Source: Acaudatibacter sp035532115 (GTDB lineage: Bacteria; Pseudomonadota; Alphaproteobacteria; Caulobacterales; Caulobacteraceae). From it: a stretch of DNA of 64,000 nt. Location of the stretch: assembly GCA_035532115.1 (NCBI GenBank), contig DATKRO010000070.1, positions 62,001 through 126,000 on the forward strand, read 5' to 3'. The stretch's first letter is position 1. Each line of letters begins with the position of its first letter. The notes below the pieces were generated by a model that was not told where the DNA came from, did no database searches, and was given only the letters and a program-made list of their open reading frames with translations. Positions 25,582 to 34,442 of the stretch are shown here, piece by piece. The position numbers were made by a program, and so were the translations under genes.

Positions 25582-25639
25582 CCCGCTGCTCCCGCAGATC
25601 GCCAAGCGCAGATGCGCCGAAGCGGCAGAAGCGGTCTGT

Positions 25640-26173
25640 TCAGTCGGCCGCTGCGACGTAGGGCAGGCTGCGCAGGGCGCCTCGGGCGTCCATCCCGTAG
25701 CCCACCAGAAACCGGGCCGGGGCTTCCCAGGCGGCGAAATCGGGCTCGACGGCCCTGGGCGTCGGCCAGGGCTTGCGAGCGAAGACGCAAGTGACGACCT
25801 CGCGCGCGCCGGCGCCCTGCACCAGCCGGGTGGCTTCGGCGAGGGAGAGGCCGGTGTCGACCACGTCATCCAGGATCAGCGCCTGGCGGCCGACGAGGGG
25901 CCGTTGCAGATCGGCGCGCACCTGGCAGCGGCCGCCGCTGGCGCGCGCATCGCCGTAGGAGGCGAGCCAGAGCGCGTCGAAAGCGACGTGGCGCCCCAGT
26001 CGCGCCAAGGCACGGGTCAAATCGGCGGCGAACCATAGCCCGCCGGCGAGGAGGCAGATCGCGACCGCGTCGTCGGCGATCCTGGGCACGAGGCTCACGG
26101 CGAGAGCGGCCACGCGCTGATCCACTTCGCTCTCGCCCAGGAGCACCGTCAGCCCGGCCGGCGCGTCAGTCAT
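25640..26173 (-). CDS. Hypoxanthine phosphoribosyltransferase-like protein
   Basis: Purine-salvage type enzyme of 177 residues that transfers a ribose phosphate from PRPP to a purine base. The PRPP-binding loop QALILDDVVDTGLSLAEA (about residues 94-111) and the preceding SYG segment are present, as is the short substrate loop AICLLAGGLWFAADL. It lies downstream of and overlaps the zinc-ribbon membrane-protein gene by eight bases on the same strand. Assignment to hypoxanthine or guanine is by family likeness only. Confidence 0.82.
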   Translation of the reverse strand: MTDAPAGLTVLLGESEVDQRVAALAVSLVPRIADDAVAICLLAGGLWFAADLTRALARLGRHVAFDALWLASYGDARASGGRCQVRADLQRPLVGRQALILDDVVDTGLSLAEATRLVQGAGAREVVTCVFARKPWPTPRAVEPDFAAWEAPARFLVGYGMDARGALRSLPYVAAAD

Positions 26174-27044
26174 GGCCGGCGGCTTGGACGGCGTTGGCGG
26201 GCGACGGCGAGGGAGGCTGAACCGGCGCTGGCGGCCGGAGCGAATTGGTGGCCGCCGGCGCGCCCGAGCCGGCATCCGGACCGCGCAGGGTGAAGCTAGG
26301 CATCGGCGCCGTCGGCGGACTTGGGGGTCGATAGGAGGGCGGCGCGTCCCGCAGCCGCATGGCGAAATCCACCTGCAGGGTTTGGGCGGAGAACGGCGGA
26401 TCGAGGATGGCCGTGACGAAATGGCGTGTCGCCCCGGGCGGAACGCGCGGGTTGGCGAGCGTCGCGATCTGGCCGCCGATGCGGCGGCCACCGCCGTTGA
26501 AGAGGGTGATGCGCAGCGCCGGCGCCGTGACCGCGCGCGCCTCGACGTTGCGGATCAGTCCCGAGACCGCCAGAGCCGCATGTCCCTGTTGCAGCGAAGG
26601 CGTGGCGCGCACGTCCTCGATCACCAGGCCGATGGGGTTCACCGGCAGGCCGATCGCCGCGTAGACCGAGGCCGTCTGCGGCCAGACGCCCACCACTGGC
26701 CCGCGAAACAGCACTGCCACCAGCGCCGCCGCGGCGATGCCCACGGCCACACCCGCCCAGACTGCACCGGTGACGGCGGCCTGGCGCAGGCGCTTTTCCT
26801 CCTCGGCGCGGTTGCGGAAGGTGCGCGGCAAGTCGTCGCCAGTGAGCGGCGCATCGGGCTGGCCGTCCTCGGGTGCGCCGGCGAGCGCGGCCGGTCCCGC
26901 GGCCGCGGAGAGTTCGAGCGGCGTCTCGGCGCTTGCGGTCCAGCGCGCGCCGCAGGCAGCGCAGCGCACCGCCCGCCCGCCGGGCCCGATCTGGACGTCA
27001 TCGACGAAATAGCCGGTGGCGCACTGCGGGCAGGTAAGTATCAT
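26166..27044 (-). CDS. MJ0042 zinc-ribbon / DUF3426 membrane protein
   Basis: A 292-residue protein. The N-terminus is an MJ0042-type zinc ribbon: MILTCPQCATGYFVDD and VRCAACGARW (four Cys, residues 5-32). A single membrane helix (about 93-114, VWAGVAVGIAAAALVAVLF) follows, then a DUF3426 domain with an FxxxG-type beta-rich core and a Pro-rich C-terminal tail. The zinc ribbon should lie in the cytoplasm and the DUF3426 part in the periplasm. The family is widespread in proteobacteria but has no known function. It is divergent from ftsE (58 bases) and heads a two-gene unit with the phosphoribosyltransferase. Confidence 0.8.
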   Translation of the reverse strand: MILTCPQCATGYFVDDVQIGPGGRAVRCAACGARWTASAETPLELSAAAGPAALAGAPEDGQPDAPLTGDDLPRTFRNRAEEEKRLRQAAVTGAVWAGVAVGIAAAALVAVLFRGPVVGVWPQTASVYAAIGLPVNPIGLVIEDVRATPSLQQGHAALAVSGLIRNVEARAVTAPALRITLFNGGGRRIGGQIATLANPRVPPGATRHFVTAILDPPFSAQTLQVDFAMRLRDAPPSYRPPSPPTAPMPSFTLRGPDAGSGAPAATNSLRPPAPVQPPSPSPANAVQAAGHD

Positions 27045-27102
27045 GCGGCGCGAATCGGACGGTCCGAGAAAAGCCTCTTCGAGGTCGCCGATTTCGGCCC
27101 GC

Positions 27103-27846
27103 ATGTCCAGGAAGCCCATCGCCTCGGCGACCGCGCCCGCCGGCCACGATCCGCCGCACGCCATCGTTCGCTTCGAGGGCGTCTCGATGCGCTATGGACG
27201 CGAGCCGGAGGTGCTGAGGGATCTGACCTTCGATCTGGGGCATGGCTCGTTTCACTTCCTCACCGGACCCTCGGGGTCGGGCAAGTCGACGCTGCTGAAG
27301 CTGATCTATCTGGCGGAGCGGGCCTCGCGCGGCCGCATCGAGCTGTTCGGCCAGGATCTGGCGCGGCTCCGGCGCCGGGATCATCCGCGGATGCGCCGCC
27401 GTATCGGGGTGGTGTTCCAGGAGTTCCGGCTGCTCGACCATCTCTCCGTGTTCGACAACGCCGCGCTCTCGCCGCGTATCGCCGGCAAGAAGCCCGCGAG
27501 CTATCGCGCCGACGTGGCCGACCTGCTCGCCTGGGTCGGGCTGGGCGAGCGCATGCACGCCATGGCCCCGGCGCTCTCGGGCGGCGAGAAGCAGCGTCTC
27601 GCCATAGCCCGGGCGGTCATCAACCGGCCCGACATCCTCCTCGCCGACGAGCCCACAGGCAACGTCGACGAGGCCATGGGCCTGCGCATCCTGCGCCTGT
27701 TCCTGGAACTGAACCGGGTCGGAACCACGGTGCTGATCGCCAGCCATGATACCGAGCTCGTCGGACGCTCGGGCAAGCCGGCGCTGCACCTGGAGAACGG
27801 ACGCCTTGCGCCCGGGCCTGCTCTGGTTTCAGAACTGGCCCGATGA
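27103..27846 (+). CDS. ftsE: Cell-division ATP-binding protein FtsE
   Basis: ABC-type ATPase of 247 residues that, with FtsX, regulates septal peptidoglycan hydrolysis. Walker A GPSGSGKSTLLK (about residues 54-65), the Q-loop VVFQEFRLLDHLSVFDN, the signature LSGGEKQRLAIARA and Walker B ILLADEPTGNVD are intact. The VFQEFRLLDH form is characteristic of FtsE. The start is uncertain: ATG at 27103 gives a short N-terminal extension; the family usually starts near the segment IVRFEGVSMRYG. It overlaps ftsX by four bases. Confidence 0.94.
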   Translation: MSRKPIASATAPAGHDPPHAIVRFEGVSMRYGREPEVLRDLTFDLGHGSFHFLTGPSGSGKSTLLKLIYLAERASRGRIELFGQDLARLRRRDHPRMRRRIGVVFQEFRLLDHLSVFDNAALSPRIAGKKPASYRADVADLLAWVGLGERMHAMAPALSGGEKQRLAIARAVINRPDILLADEPTGNVDEAMGLRILRLFLELNRVGTTVLIASHDTELVGRSGKPALHLENGRLAPGPALVSELAR

Positions 27847-28733
27847 GCCTCGCCTTCGATCCCGCCCGCTGGTGGCCGGCGCCGCTGCTGCCGCGCTCCG
27901 ACGGGCGCGATCTGGCGCTGTTCTTCGTAGTGGCCGCGCTCTCGCTGCTGGCGGGGTGCGCCGCGGTGGCGGGGCTGGTGGGCGAACGGGCGGCCAAGGG
28001 CTGGCGCGCCGAACTCTCCGGCTCCGCCACCATCGTCGTCCGCGCCCAGGGCGCGGAGAGCCCCGACGAGGCGGCCGCGCGCGCCGCCGAGGCGGTCTCC
28101 GGCGTCAGGGGCGTGGCCGAGGCGCGGGCGCTTGGCGCGGCGAAAGCCGACGCGCTGCTGGCGCCCTGGATCGGTGCACGGGCGCTGCCTGCCGACCTGC
28201 CGATTCCGCGCCTCGTCACCGTCGAGTTGGACCCCAAGGCGCCGGCCAGCGGCGCCGACCTGCAGGCGGCGCTGAACGCCCGGGGCCTCGACGCCACCGT
28301 GGACGATCACAGCCGCTGGACCGCTCAGATCATGGGCGCCGGCGCGCTCATCCGCGGCGTCGCGCTTTCTCTCTTCGTCCTGATCCTGGCCGTGCTGGGC
28401 GCCGTGATCGCATTTGCGACGCGTCAGGGCCTGGCGGCGCGCCGCGATCTGGTCGAGGCCCTGCATCTGGCCGGCGCGACCGACGCCTTCATCGCCCGAC
28501 TGTTCCAGGCCCGCTTCGCCCGATGCGCAGCCGAAGCCAGCCTGGTGGGCGCAGTTCTCGCCATCGCCGCTGCGGCCGCGCTCAGGCTGGCGGCGCATCC
28601 CGGCGCCCTGGCGCTGCCGCCGATCGCTTGGCGCGACCTCGCCGCGCCGGCGCCGTTTCCGATCCTGGGCGCGCTCGTCGCGGCGGTCACCGCGCGTCTG
28701 ACCGCCATGAAGGCCCTCGAGCGGCGCCCGTGA
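27843..28733 (+). CDS. ftsX: Cell-division protein FtsX
   Basis: Membrane partner of FtsE, 296 residues. One membrane helix near residues 22-45, a periplasmic domain with the FtsX-type strand pattern, and three further helices (about 165-190, 220-245, 270-290) give the usual four-helix layout. The family segments RWTAQIMGAGALIRGVALSL and LVEALHLAGATDAFIARLFQ are visible. It starts inside the ftsE stop (ATGA), and the next gene starts in its own stop (GTGA). Confidence 0.92.
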   Translation: MSLAFDPARWWPAPLLPRSDGRDLALFFVVAALSLLAGCAAVAGLVGERAAKGWRAELSGSATIVVRAQGAESPDEAAARAAEAVSGVRGVAEARALGAAKADALLAPWIGARALPADLPIPRLVTVELDPKAPASGADLQAALNARGLDATVDDHSRWTAQIMGAGALIRGVALSLFVLILAVLGAVIAFATRQGLAARRDLVEALHLAGATDAFIARLFQARFARCAAEASLVGAVLAIAAAAALRLAAHPGALALPPIAWRDLAAPAPFPILGALVAAVTARLTAMKALERRP

Positions 28734-29347
28734 GGACCCTGGCGGCGCTCATCGTCATGCTGCTGGTCTGGACCACGGGCCTGATGGCCTTCGCCGCCCG
28801 GATCGACCGCTCGACCCCCGCGCCCGACCCGCCCGTCTCCGACGGCGTGGTGGCCCTCACCGGCGGCCAGGACGCACGCATCGCCGCCGCCATCGGGTTG
28901 CTGGAATCGGGCAAGGCGACGCGCATGCTGATCAGCGGGGTCAGCCGCGAGGTGACCCGCGGCGAGTTGCAGACCCTCACTGGCGCTGACCAATCGCTCT
29001 ACGACTGCTGCGTCGATCTCGGCTTCACCGCGACGAGCACCACCGGCAACGCCCGGGAGACCGCTCAATGGGCCGCGGCCAGGGGCTATCGGACACTCAT
29101 CCTCGTCACCGCCGACTACCACATGCCCCGGGCGCGCCTGGAGCTGCGCGCGGCGATGCCGGGGGAGACGATCACGCCCTATCCCGTAGCCACGCCGGCG
29201 ATGCAGGCCGGCAGATGGTGGCGCACGCGCGCCAGCGCGGACCGGATGATCCTCGAGTACAGCAAGTACCTGGCGGTGCTGACGCGAGAAACCGTGCTTG
29301 GACTGGGCGCAAGGCCGGCCGCGCGGCCCCGGAGCGCCGGCGCATGA
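28730..29347 (+). CDS. DUF218/YdcF-family membrane-anchored protein
   Basis: A 205-residue protein with one N-terminal membrane helix (residues 5-23) and a DUF218 domain. The typical segments are VALTGGQDARIAAAIGLLE, RMLISGVSRE, GFTATSTTGNARETAQWA and LILVTADYHMPRARLEL, which carry the conserved Asp and His residues. Relatives in E. coli (ElyC/SanA) act in envelope integrity. The GTG start overlaps the ftsX stop and its stop overlaps the plsC start (ATGA). This suggests a role in envelope or division together with FtsEX; this is inference. Confidence 0.82.
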   Translation: MRTLAALIVMLLVWTTGLMAFAARIDRSTPAPDPPVSDGVVALTGGQDARIAAAIGLLESGKATRMLISGVSREVTRGELQTLTGADQSLYDCCVDLGFTATSTTGNARETAQWAAARGYRTLILVTADYHMPRARLELRAAMPGETITPYPVATPAMQAGRWWRTRASADRMILEYSKYLAVLTRETVLGLGARPAARPRSAGA

Positions 29348-30051
29348 CGACGGCGCGTTCGCTCATCTTCGTCGCGATCTTCTATCTGTGGTCGACCTTG
29401 GCGGCGGTCCTCATGGCGCCGCTGATGCTATGTCCACGCCGCTGGATGTTCGCCGCCGCGAGGCTCTGGGCGCGGGGCGTCATGGCGCTGCTGCGCGTCG
29501 CCTGCGGTATCCGCGTCGAGGTGCGCGGCCGCGAGCACATTCCCCGCGGCCGGGCGATCGTCGCGCCCAAGCACCAGTGCATGTTCGACGTCTTCGCCCA
29601 GTTCGTCTGGCTGGACGACTGCTGCTTCGTCATGCGCAAGGAGCTTACGCGCATCCCGTTCTTCGGCTGGTACGGCCGCAAGCTCGGCATGATCGTGCTG
29701 GACCGCGAAGGCGCCGCCGCCGCGCTGCGCAGGCTCATCCGCGACGCCAGGGCCCGCCTTGCCGATCCGCGGCCGCTGGTGATCTTTCCCGAGGGGCACC
29801 GGGGCGCGCCCGGCCAAGCCGGCGCCTATCAGCCAGGCGTCGCCGGCCTCTATCGCGACCTCGATCTGACCACGCACCCGGTGGCGACAAACTCCGGAGT
29901 CCACTGGCCGGCGCACGGCTTTTTGCGCCGGCCCGGGCTCATCGTGTTCGAATTCCTGGAGCCCATCGCGCCGGGCCTGAAGCGCGATGAGTTCATGCGC
30001 GTGCTCGAAGAGCGCATCGAGGCCGGCTCGCAGACCCTGCTCGGCCTGTAG
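29344..30051 (+). CDS. plsC: 1-acyl-sn-glycerol-3-phosphate acyltransferase
   Basis: Inner-membrane phospholipid enzyme of 235 residues that acylates lysophosphatidic acid. A hydrophobic N-terminus is followed by the HX4D acyltransferase motif in KHQCMFDVF (about residue 78). The second block reads FPEGHRGAPG, where most relatives have FPEGTRS. It is the last gene of the ftsE-ftsX-DUF218-plsC operon, with four-base overlaps throughout, so lipid synthesis is coupled to envelope growth and division. Confidence 0.88.
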   Translation: MTTARSLIFVAIFYLWSTLAAVLMAPLMLCPRRWMFAAARLWARGVMALLRVACGIRVEVRGREHIPRGRAIVAPKHQCMFDVFAQFVWLDDCCFVMRKELTRIPFFGWYGRKLGMIVLDREGAAAALRRLIRDARARLADPRPLVIFPEGHRGAPGQAGAYQPGVAGLYRDLDLTTHPVATNSGVHWPAHGFLRRPGLIVFEFLEPIAPGLKRDEFMRVLEERIEAGSQTLLGL

Positions 30052-30055
30052 CGGA

Positions 30056-30610
30056 TCAGCGCTCGCCGCCCTGTCGCGCCTCGCGTTCCTCGACCATGAC
30101 CAGCAGCTGTTCCAGGGCGCGGTCGCGGATCGCCTCGGCGTGCAGATGCGCCACCAGGTCGCGCAGGTAATCGACATTGGCGCCGGAGAGGCCGCGGGCG
30201 CCGGCGATGAGGTCGGCCTGGGCGTCCAGGGCGAGCGCGCCGGCCCACTGCGGATGACGGGTGTCGGAGAGGAAGATCAGCGCCTCGACGTGGCGGCCGC
30301 CCTTGAGGCGCACCGTGGCGCGCGCCTCGACGTAGGTCTCGGTAGGCTGTTCGCGCTCGCGCAGGTAGGCGTGGGCGGCGCTCCAGTCGTGTTCCGCCAC
30401 GCGATAGGCGGCGCCGCGCACCGATCCGCCGGGCGCGAGGCCAAGCACGAGGCCGCGTCTTGCGTGCGTGCCGCGGTGGTGAACCGAATAGATGCAAAAG
30501 GCGCGGCGGCGGCCATGGAGCGTCGCGCGCAGGCGCTCTAGATAGGCGAACCCCGGCCGCCACATCAGCGAGCCGTAGCCGAAGACCCAATGCTCGCCGC
30601 CCCTCGACAT
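30056..30610 (-). CDS. ChaC-like gamma-glutamylcyclotransferase
   Basis: Glutathione-specific gamma-glutamylcyclotransferase of 184 residues; the products are 5-oxoproline and Cys-Gly. The N-terminal signature WVFGYGSLMWRPGF and the middle segment AYRVAEHD are typical; the likely catalytic Glu lies in TETYVEARATV. The ATG at 30610 was chosen. It converges on plsC and diverges from the DUF2125 gene with only 28 bases between. Confidence 0.87.
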   Translation of the reverse strand: MSRGGEHWVFGYGSLMWRPGFAYLERLRATLHGRRRAFCIYSVHHRGTHARRGLVLGLAPGGSVRGAAYRVAEHDWSAAHAYLREREQPTETYVEARATVRLKGGRHVEALIFLSDTRHPQWAGALALDAQADLIAGARGLSGANVDYLRDLVAHLHAEAIRDRALEQLLVMVEEREARQGGER

Positions 30611-30638
30611 CACCCCTGCTTCGCCCTGGTCGCCGCCC

Positions 30639-31619
30639 GTGTCCCATAGCGAGGCCCGCGCCGCCCGCAAGCCGTCGCGGCTAGGCCTGTGGGCGCCCTT
30701 CGCCTTTGCCGTGCTTCTCGTGCTCGCGTGGAGCGGCGCATGGCTCTGGCTGGAGCGCGAGACCGAGCAGCGGCTCGACGGGGCCGTCGCGGCCCTGCGC
30801 GCCGACGGCGACGCGGTCGCCTGGGGCCGGCTGCGGGTGGGCGGCTACCCGTTCCGCCTGGACCTGGATTTCGACAACCTGCGCCTCGCCGAGCCTTCCG
30901 GGTGGGCGCTGGCGGCGGCGCAGCTGAAGACCGAGGCCTACGCCTGGGCGCCGATGCGCTGGATCCTGGTTGCGCCCCGCGGAATCGCGTTTGCACGCCC
31001 GGGCGGGGGAGCGGTGCGCGTGGGCGCTTTGGTGCTGCGCGCCTCCATGGAGGACTGGAGCGCCTCGCCGCCGCATCTCGTGGTCGAGGGCAAGGAGGTG
31101 ACCTTCGCCCCGATGGCGGGCGGACGATGGTTTCCGGTATCGAGCGCCGCCAAGCTCGTCTTGGCCACCCGCGCCGGACCCCGGGATCAGGGAGCGATCT
31201 ATCTGAAGCTGGACCAGGCGCGCGGACGGCTCGCCGACCTCCTGGCGGGCGTCGCCGAGCGCGGTCCGTTCACGCTGACGGCCAATCTGGTGTTCAACCA
31301 CGCCAGCGCCGCGAGGGGACGAGACTGGCCGGCGCTGGTGCGCGCCTGGTCGCGCGCCGGCGGGTCGCTCCAGGTGGTTCAGCTCAGCCTCGCCACGGGC
31401 GAATCCCGCCTCGGCGCGCGCGCCGGCGCGTTTACCGTGGGCGCGGATGGCCAGGTTTCGGGCAGGCTCGAGGCCAGCCTGGGTTCGGCGCCGGCGCCCA
31501 CGGTCTCCAGCCGCACCGCCGCCGCAGAAGGCCCAGCACGGCACGTGGTCATCGATTTTCAGGACGGACGGACCAGGCTCGGGCCGGTCATCGTCGGGCC
31601 GGCGCCGCGCCTCTTCTGA
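30639..31619 (+). CDS. DUF2125 domain envelope protein
   Basis: A 326-residue protein with one N-terminal membrane helix (about residues 18-40) and a long beta-rich domain. WGRLRVGGYPFRLDLDFDNL is the hallmark of the alphaproteobacterial DUF2125 family. The start is a GTG at 30639 with no clear Shine-Dalgarno sequence. It probably faces the periplasm. The function of the family is unknown. It is followed 57 bases later by hisC. Confidence 0.8.
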   Translation: MSHSEARAARKPSRLGLWAPFAFAVLLVLAWSGAWLWLERETEQRLDGAVAALRADGDAVAWGRLRVGGYPFRLDLDFDNLRLAEPSGWALAAAQLKTEAYAWAPMRWILVAPRGIAFARPGGGAVRVGALVLRASMEDWSASPPHLVVEGKEVTFAPMAGGRWFPVSSAAKLVLATRAGPRDQGAIYLKLDQARGRLADLLAGVAERGPFTLTANLVFNHASAARGRDWPALVRAWSRAGGSLQVVQLSLATGESRLGARAGAFTVGADGQVSGRLEASLGSAPAPTVSSRTAAAEGPARHVVIDFQDGRTRLGPVIVGPAPRLF

Positions 31620-31676
31620 TATCCTCGCCCCTCGCCCCTCGCCCCCGCCGCCTTGGCCATGTAAGAGGCCTCGCCC

Positions 31677-32813
31677 ATGAACGCCCAGCCGCCCCCGCCC
31701 GCAGATATCGGCCGCTTCGCCATGCGCCGCCCTCAGCCCAAGCCCGGCATCGTCGAGATTACGCCGTACAAGCCGGGCAAGGCGATCGCGGCAGGCTTCG
31801 AACACCCGGTCAAGCTCTCCGGCAACGAGAACGTCCTCGGCTGCAGCCCGAACGCGCGAGAGGCCTTTCTGGCCGCCGCCGACGGGCTGAACCTCTATCC
31901 CGACGGGCGCGGCGGCCCGCTACGTGCGGCGCTGGCGGAGCGTCGCCGCCTCGAACCCGAGCGCCTCGTCCTGGGCTGCGGCACCGACGAGCTCCTGCAT
32001 CTGATCAACCAGGTGTTCCTGGAGCCGGGCGACAACATCGTTCAGGGCCAGTACGCCTTCGGCGCCTATGCCATCGGCGCGCGCGCCTGCCAGGCCGAGG
32101 TGAGGAGCGCCGCCGAGCCCAACTTCCGCCTCGACGTGGACCTGCTGGCCGGGCTGGTCGATGAGCGCACGCGCCTCGTGTTCGTCACCCAGCCGGCCAA
32201 CCCTACAGGGACTTTCCTCGCCTCAGACGAGCTCGCGCGGCTGCATGCGGAGCTGCCGCCAAGCGTCGTGCTGGTGGTCGATGCCGCGTATGCCGAATTC
32301 TGCACCGACCCGCGCTTCACCGACGGCCTCGAGCTGGCGCGGCAGGCCGAGAACGTCATCGTCACCCACACCTTCTCCAAAATCCATGGGCTGGCCGCCC
32401 TGAGGGTCGGCTGGGCCTATGCGCCGGCCGCCATCGCCGACGCCATCGATCGCATCCGGCCGCCCTTCAATGTCTCGACCCCCGCCCTCGCCGCCGCTGT
32501 GGCCGCTCTGGGCGACGTGGCGTTCCAGGAGAGGTCCGTGGAGCATGTCGAGCGCTGGCGGCCGTGGCTGTCGCAGCAGCTTGGCGGGCTTGGCCTGGCC
32601 GTCGTCCCCTCGGGCGCCAATTTCGTCCTCGTCGAGTTTCCGAACACGCCAGGCAGGACCGCACCCGAGGCCGAAGCCTTCCTCGCCGCGCGTGGCCTGC
32701 TGGTTCGTGGTGTCGCCGCCTACGGCCTGCCCGCGCACCTGCGCGTTACCATCGGCCTCGAGGCGGACAACCGCGCCCTCGTCCGGCGCCTCGCCGAGTT
32801 CCTGAAGGCCTGA
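31677..32813 (+). CDS. hisC: Histidinol-phosphate / aromatic aminotransferase
   Basis: PLP aminotransferase of 378 residues. KLSGNENVLGCSPNA near the N-terminus, RLVFVTQPANPTGTF (Asn, about residue 175), VVDAAYAEF (Asp) and THTFSKIHGLAALRVGW (PLP Lys, about 239) are all intact and typical of HisC. It is followed seven bases later by tyrA, so in this setting it likely also serves the last step of phenylalanine or tyrosine synthesis, as is known for HisC proteins in several bacteria. Confidence 0.92.
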   Translation: MNAQPPPPADIGRFAMRRPQPKPGIVEITPYKPGKAIAAGFEHPVKLSGNENVLGCSPNAREAFLAAADGLNLYPDGRGGPLRAALAERRRLEPERLVLGCGTDELLHLINQVFLEPGDNIVQGQYAFGAYAIGARACQAEVRSAAEPNFRLDVDLLAGLVDERTRLVFVTQPANPTGTFLASDELARLHAELPPSVVLVVDAAYAEFCTDPRFTDGLELARQAENVIVTHTFSKIHGLAALRVGWAYAPAAIADAIDRIRPPFNVSTPALAAAVAALGDVAFQERSVEHVERWRPWLSQQLGGLGLAVVPSGANFVLVEFPNTPGRTAPEAEAFLAARGLLVRGVAAYGLPAHLRVTIGLEADNRALVRRLAEFLKA

Positions 32814-32820
32814 GGCCCGG

Positions 32821-33753
32821 ATGTCCGCGATCATCTACCCCAGGATGGCCGTGGTCGGCTGCGGCCTGATCGGGTCCTCCGTGATCCGCGCGGCCCGGGC
32901 GGCTGGCGTCGTCGGCGAGGTCGCCGTCGCCGACGCCAGCGAGGCCGTGCTGGAGCGCGCCGCCGAACTCGGCCTTGCGGACAGCTGCAGCACCGATCCG
33001 GCGGGAGCGGCGCGCGGGGCCGATCTGGTGGTCTTCGCGGTGCCGGTCATGGCCATGGGCGCCGCGATGGCCGCGACCGCGCCGGCGCTGAAGCCGGGCG
33101 CCACGGTCACCGACGTAGGCTCGGTGAAGAGCGCGGTCGCCGACGCCCTTTGCGCCGCCGCACCGGATGGGGTCTTCGTCATTCCCGGGCATCCCGTCGC
33201 CGGCACCGAGCAGTCCGGCCCCGACGCGGGCTTCGCGTCCCTGTTCCAGGGCCGCTGGACCATTCTGACGCCGCGTCCGTGCGAGGACGCCCTCTACCAG
33301 GCGGCGCTGGAGCGCCTCACCGCCTTCTGGATGGCGCTGGGCGCCAGGGTCGAGCTGATGGACGAGACCCACCACGACCTGGTGCTGGCGGTCACTTCGC
33401 ACCTGCCGCACCTGATCGCCTACAACATCGTCGGCACCGCCGCGGATCTCGAGACCGTCACCCAGGGCGAGGTGATGAAGTATTCCGCCGGCGGCTTCCG
33501 CGACTTCACCCGCATCGCCGCTTCCAACCCGATCATGTGGCGCGACGTCTTCCTCAGCAACCGCGACGCGGTGCTGGAGATCCTCGGGCGCTTCACCGAG
33601 GATCTGCAGGCTCTGTCGCGCGCCATTCGCTGGGGCGAAGGCGACAAGCTTGAGGCCCTCTTCACCCGCACGCGCGCAATCCGCCTGGGCATCGTCGCCG
33701 CCGGCCAGGAAAGCCCGGAGCCCAATTTCGGCCGTGATCGCGAGCGGGGCTAG
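32821..33753 (+). CDS. tyrA: Prephenate/arogenate dehydrogenase
   Basis: NAD(P)-dependent oxidative decarboxylase of tyrosine biosynthesis, 310 residues. The Rossmann motif VVGCGLIGSSV lies at residues 10-20. The family segments VTDVGSVKSAVADAL, FVIPGHPVAGTEQSGPDAGF (His active site) and the helical C-terminal domain with TSHLPHLIAY are intact. No chorismate mutase or ACT domain is present. It follows hisC by seven bases. Its stop shares the palindrome CTAG (33750-33753) with the stop of the convergent SRPBCC gene. Confidence 0.93.
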   Translation: MSAIIYPRMAVVGCGLIGSSVIRAARAAGVVGEVAVADASEAVLERAAELGLADSCSTDPAGAARGADLVVFAVPVMAMGAAMAATAPALKPGATVTDVGSVKSAVADALCAAAPDGVFVIPGHPVAGTEQSGPDAGFASLFQGRWTILTPRPCEDALYQAALERLTAFWMALGARVELMDETHHDLVLAVTSHLPHLIAYNIVGTAADLETVTQGEVMKYSAGGFRDFTRIAASNPIMWRDVFLSNRDAVLEILGRFTEDLQALSRAIRWGEGDKLEALFTRTRAIRLGIVAAGQESPEPNFGRDRERG

Positions 33754-34348
33754 GGCCGGCGCGCCAGCCGGGCGATGCATTCGCGGTGCAGGTTCTCCAG
33801 CACTTTGGACGTGGACTCCTCGAGCCCAAGCCGCACCAGCGGCGCCGGCATGAAAGTGCGCGCGGCGACGAGGTTGACGTAGGTCACCTGGGTCGCGCGG
33901 CCACCGGCGAGCGGCGTCAGCCGCCACGCGCCCTGCTCCGGGACAAGGTCGCCGCCCACCGCGTGGAAGCGGATGGAGCTGAACGGCCGGTAGTCAGACC
34001 TCTGTAGATGTTGTGGAGGGCGGGAAACATCAGGCCGCCCCGCGTCACCTGCTCGCGCACGTCCCAGGCGCCCGCGGGGTCGGCGGCTAGCACGCGGCAG
34101 CTCGCGCCGGCGATCAGGCGCGAGGTTTCGCGGCAATCGGTCATCACCCGCCAGACGACCTGGGCAGGAGCGCCGATATCGATCGCAGCCCGCACCAGCC
34201 CGGCGCCGCCCGGCTCGGCGGTCACGTGCGAGACGGCGCGCCCCCGGCCGAGCTCGGCCTGGCTTCGCGCGCCCGGCGTCCAGCTCGGGGCGGCGCCTGC
34301 GAGCGCCGCCGTCAGAACCGCCGCCAATCCGATGCTGTCCAGCCCCAT
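33750..34348 (-). pseudogene. SRPBCC/polyketide-cyclase-like exported protein, frameshifted
   Basis: Two overlapping frames together encode one protein. The first (from ATG 34348) has a signal peptide (LAAVLTAALAGAA), then an SRPBCC domain with AAIDIGAPAQVVWRVMTDC and RGGLMFPALHNIYR. The frame is lost at 34000-34003. The second frame continues with SDYRPFSSIRFHAVGGDL, WRLTPLAGGRATQVTYVNL and ends SKVLENLHRECIARLA. The frame is restored if an extra AG (CTCT on the plus strand) is removed, which gives NIYRSDYRPFSS. This may be a true mutation, a phase-variable site or a sequencing error. The START-like fold binds hydrophobic ligands; the function is not known. Confidence 0.72.
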
Positions 34349-34442
34349 GTGCGCGCCCCGGCTCAAGGCGGGATACGCGCCGGGCGGCTCGGTGGATCAC
34401 TACCAGGAGCGCGGCCGAGCGAGCTGTGGCGCGCGGCGCGTC

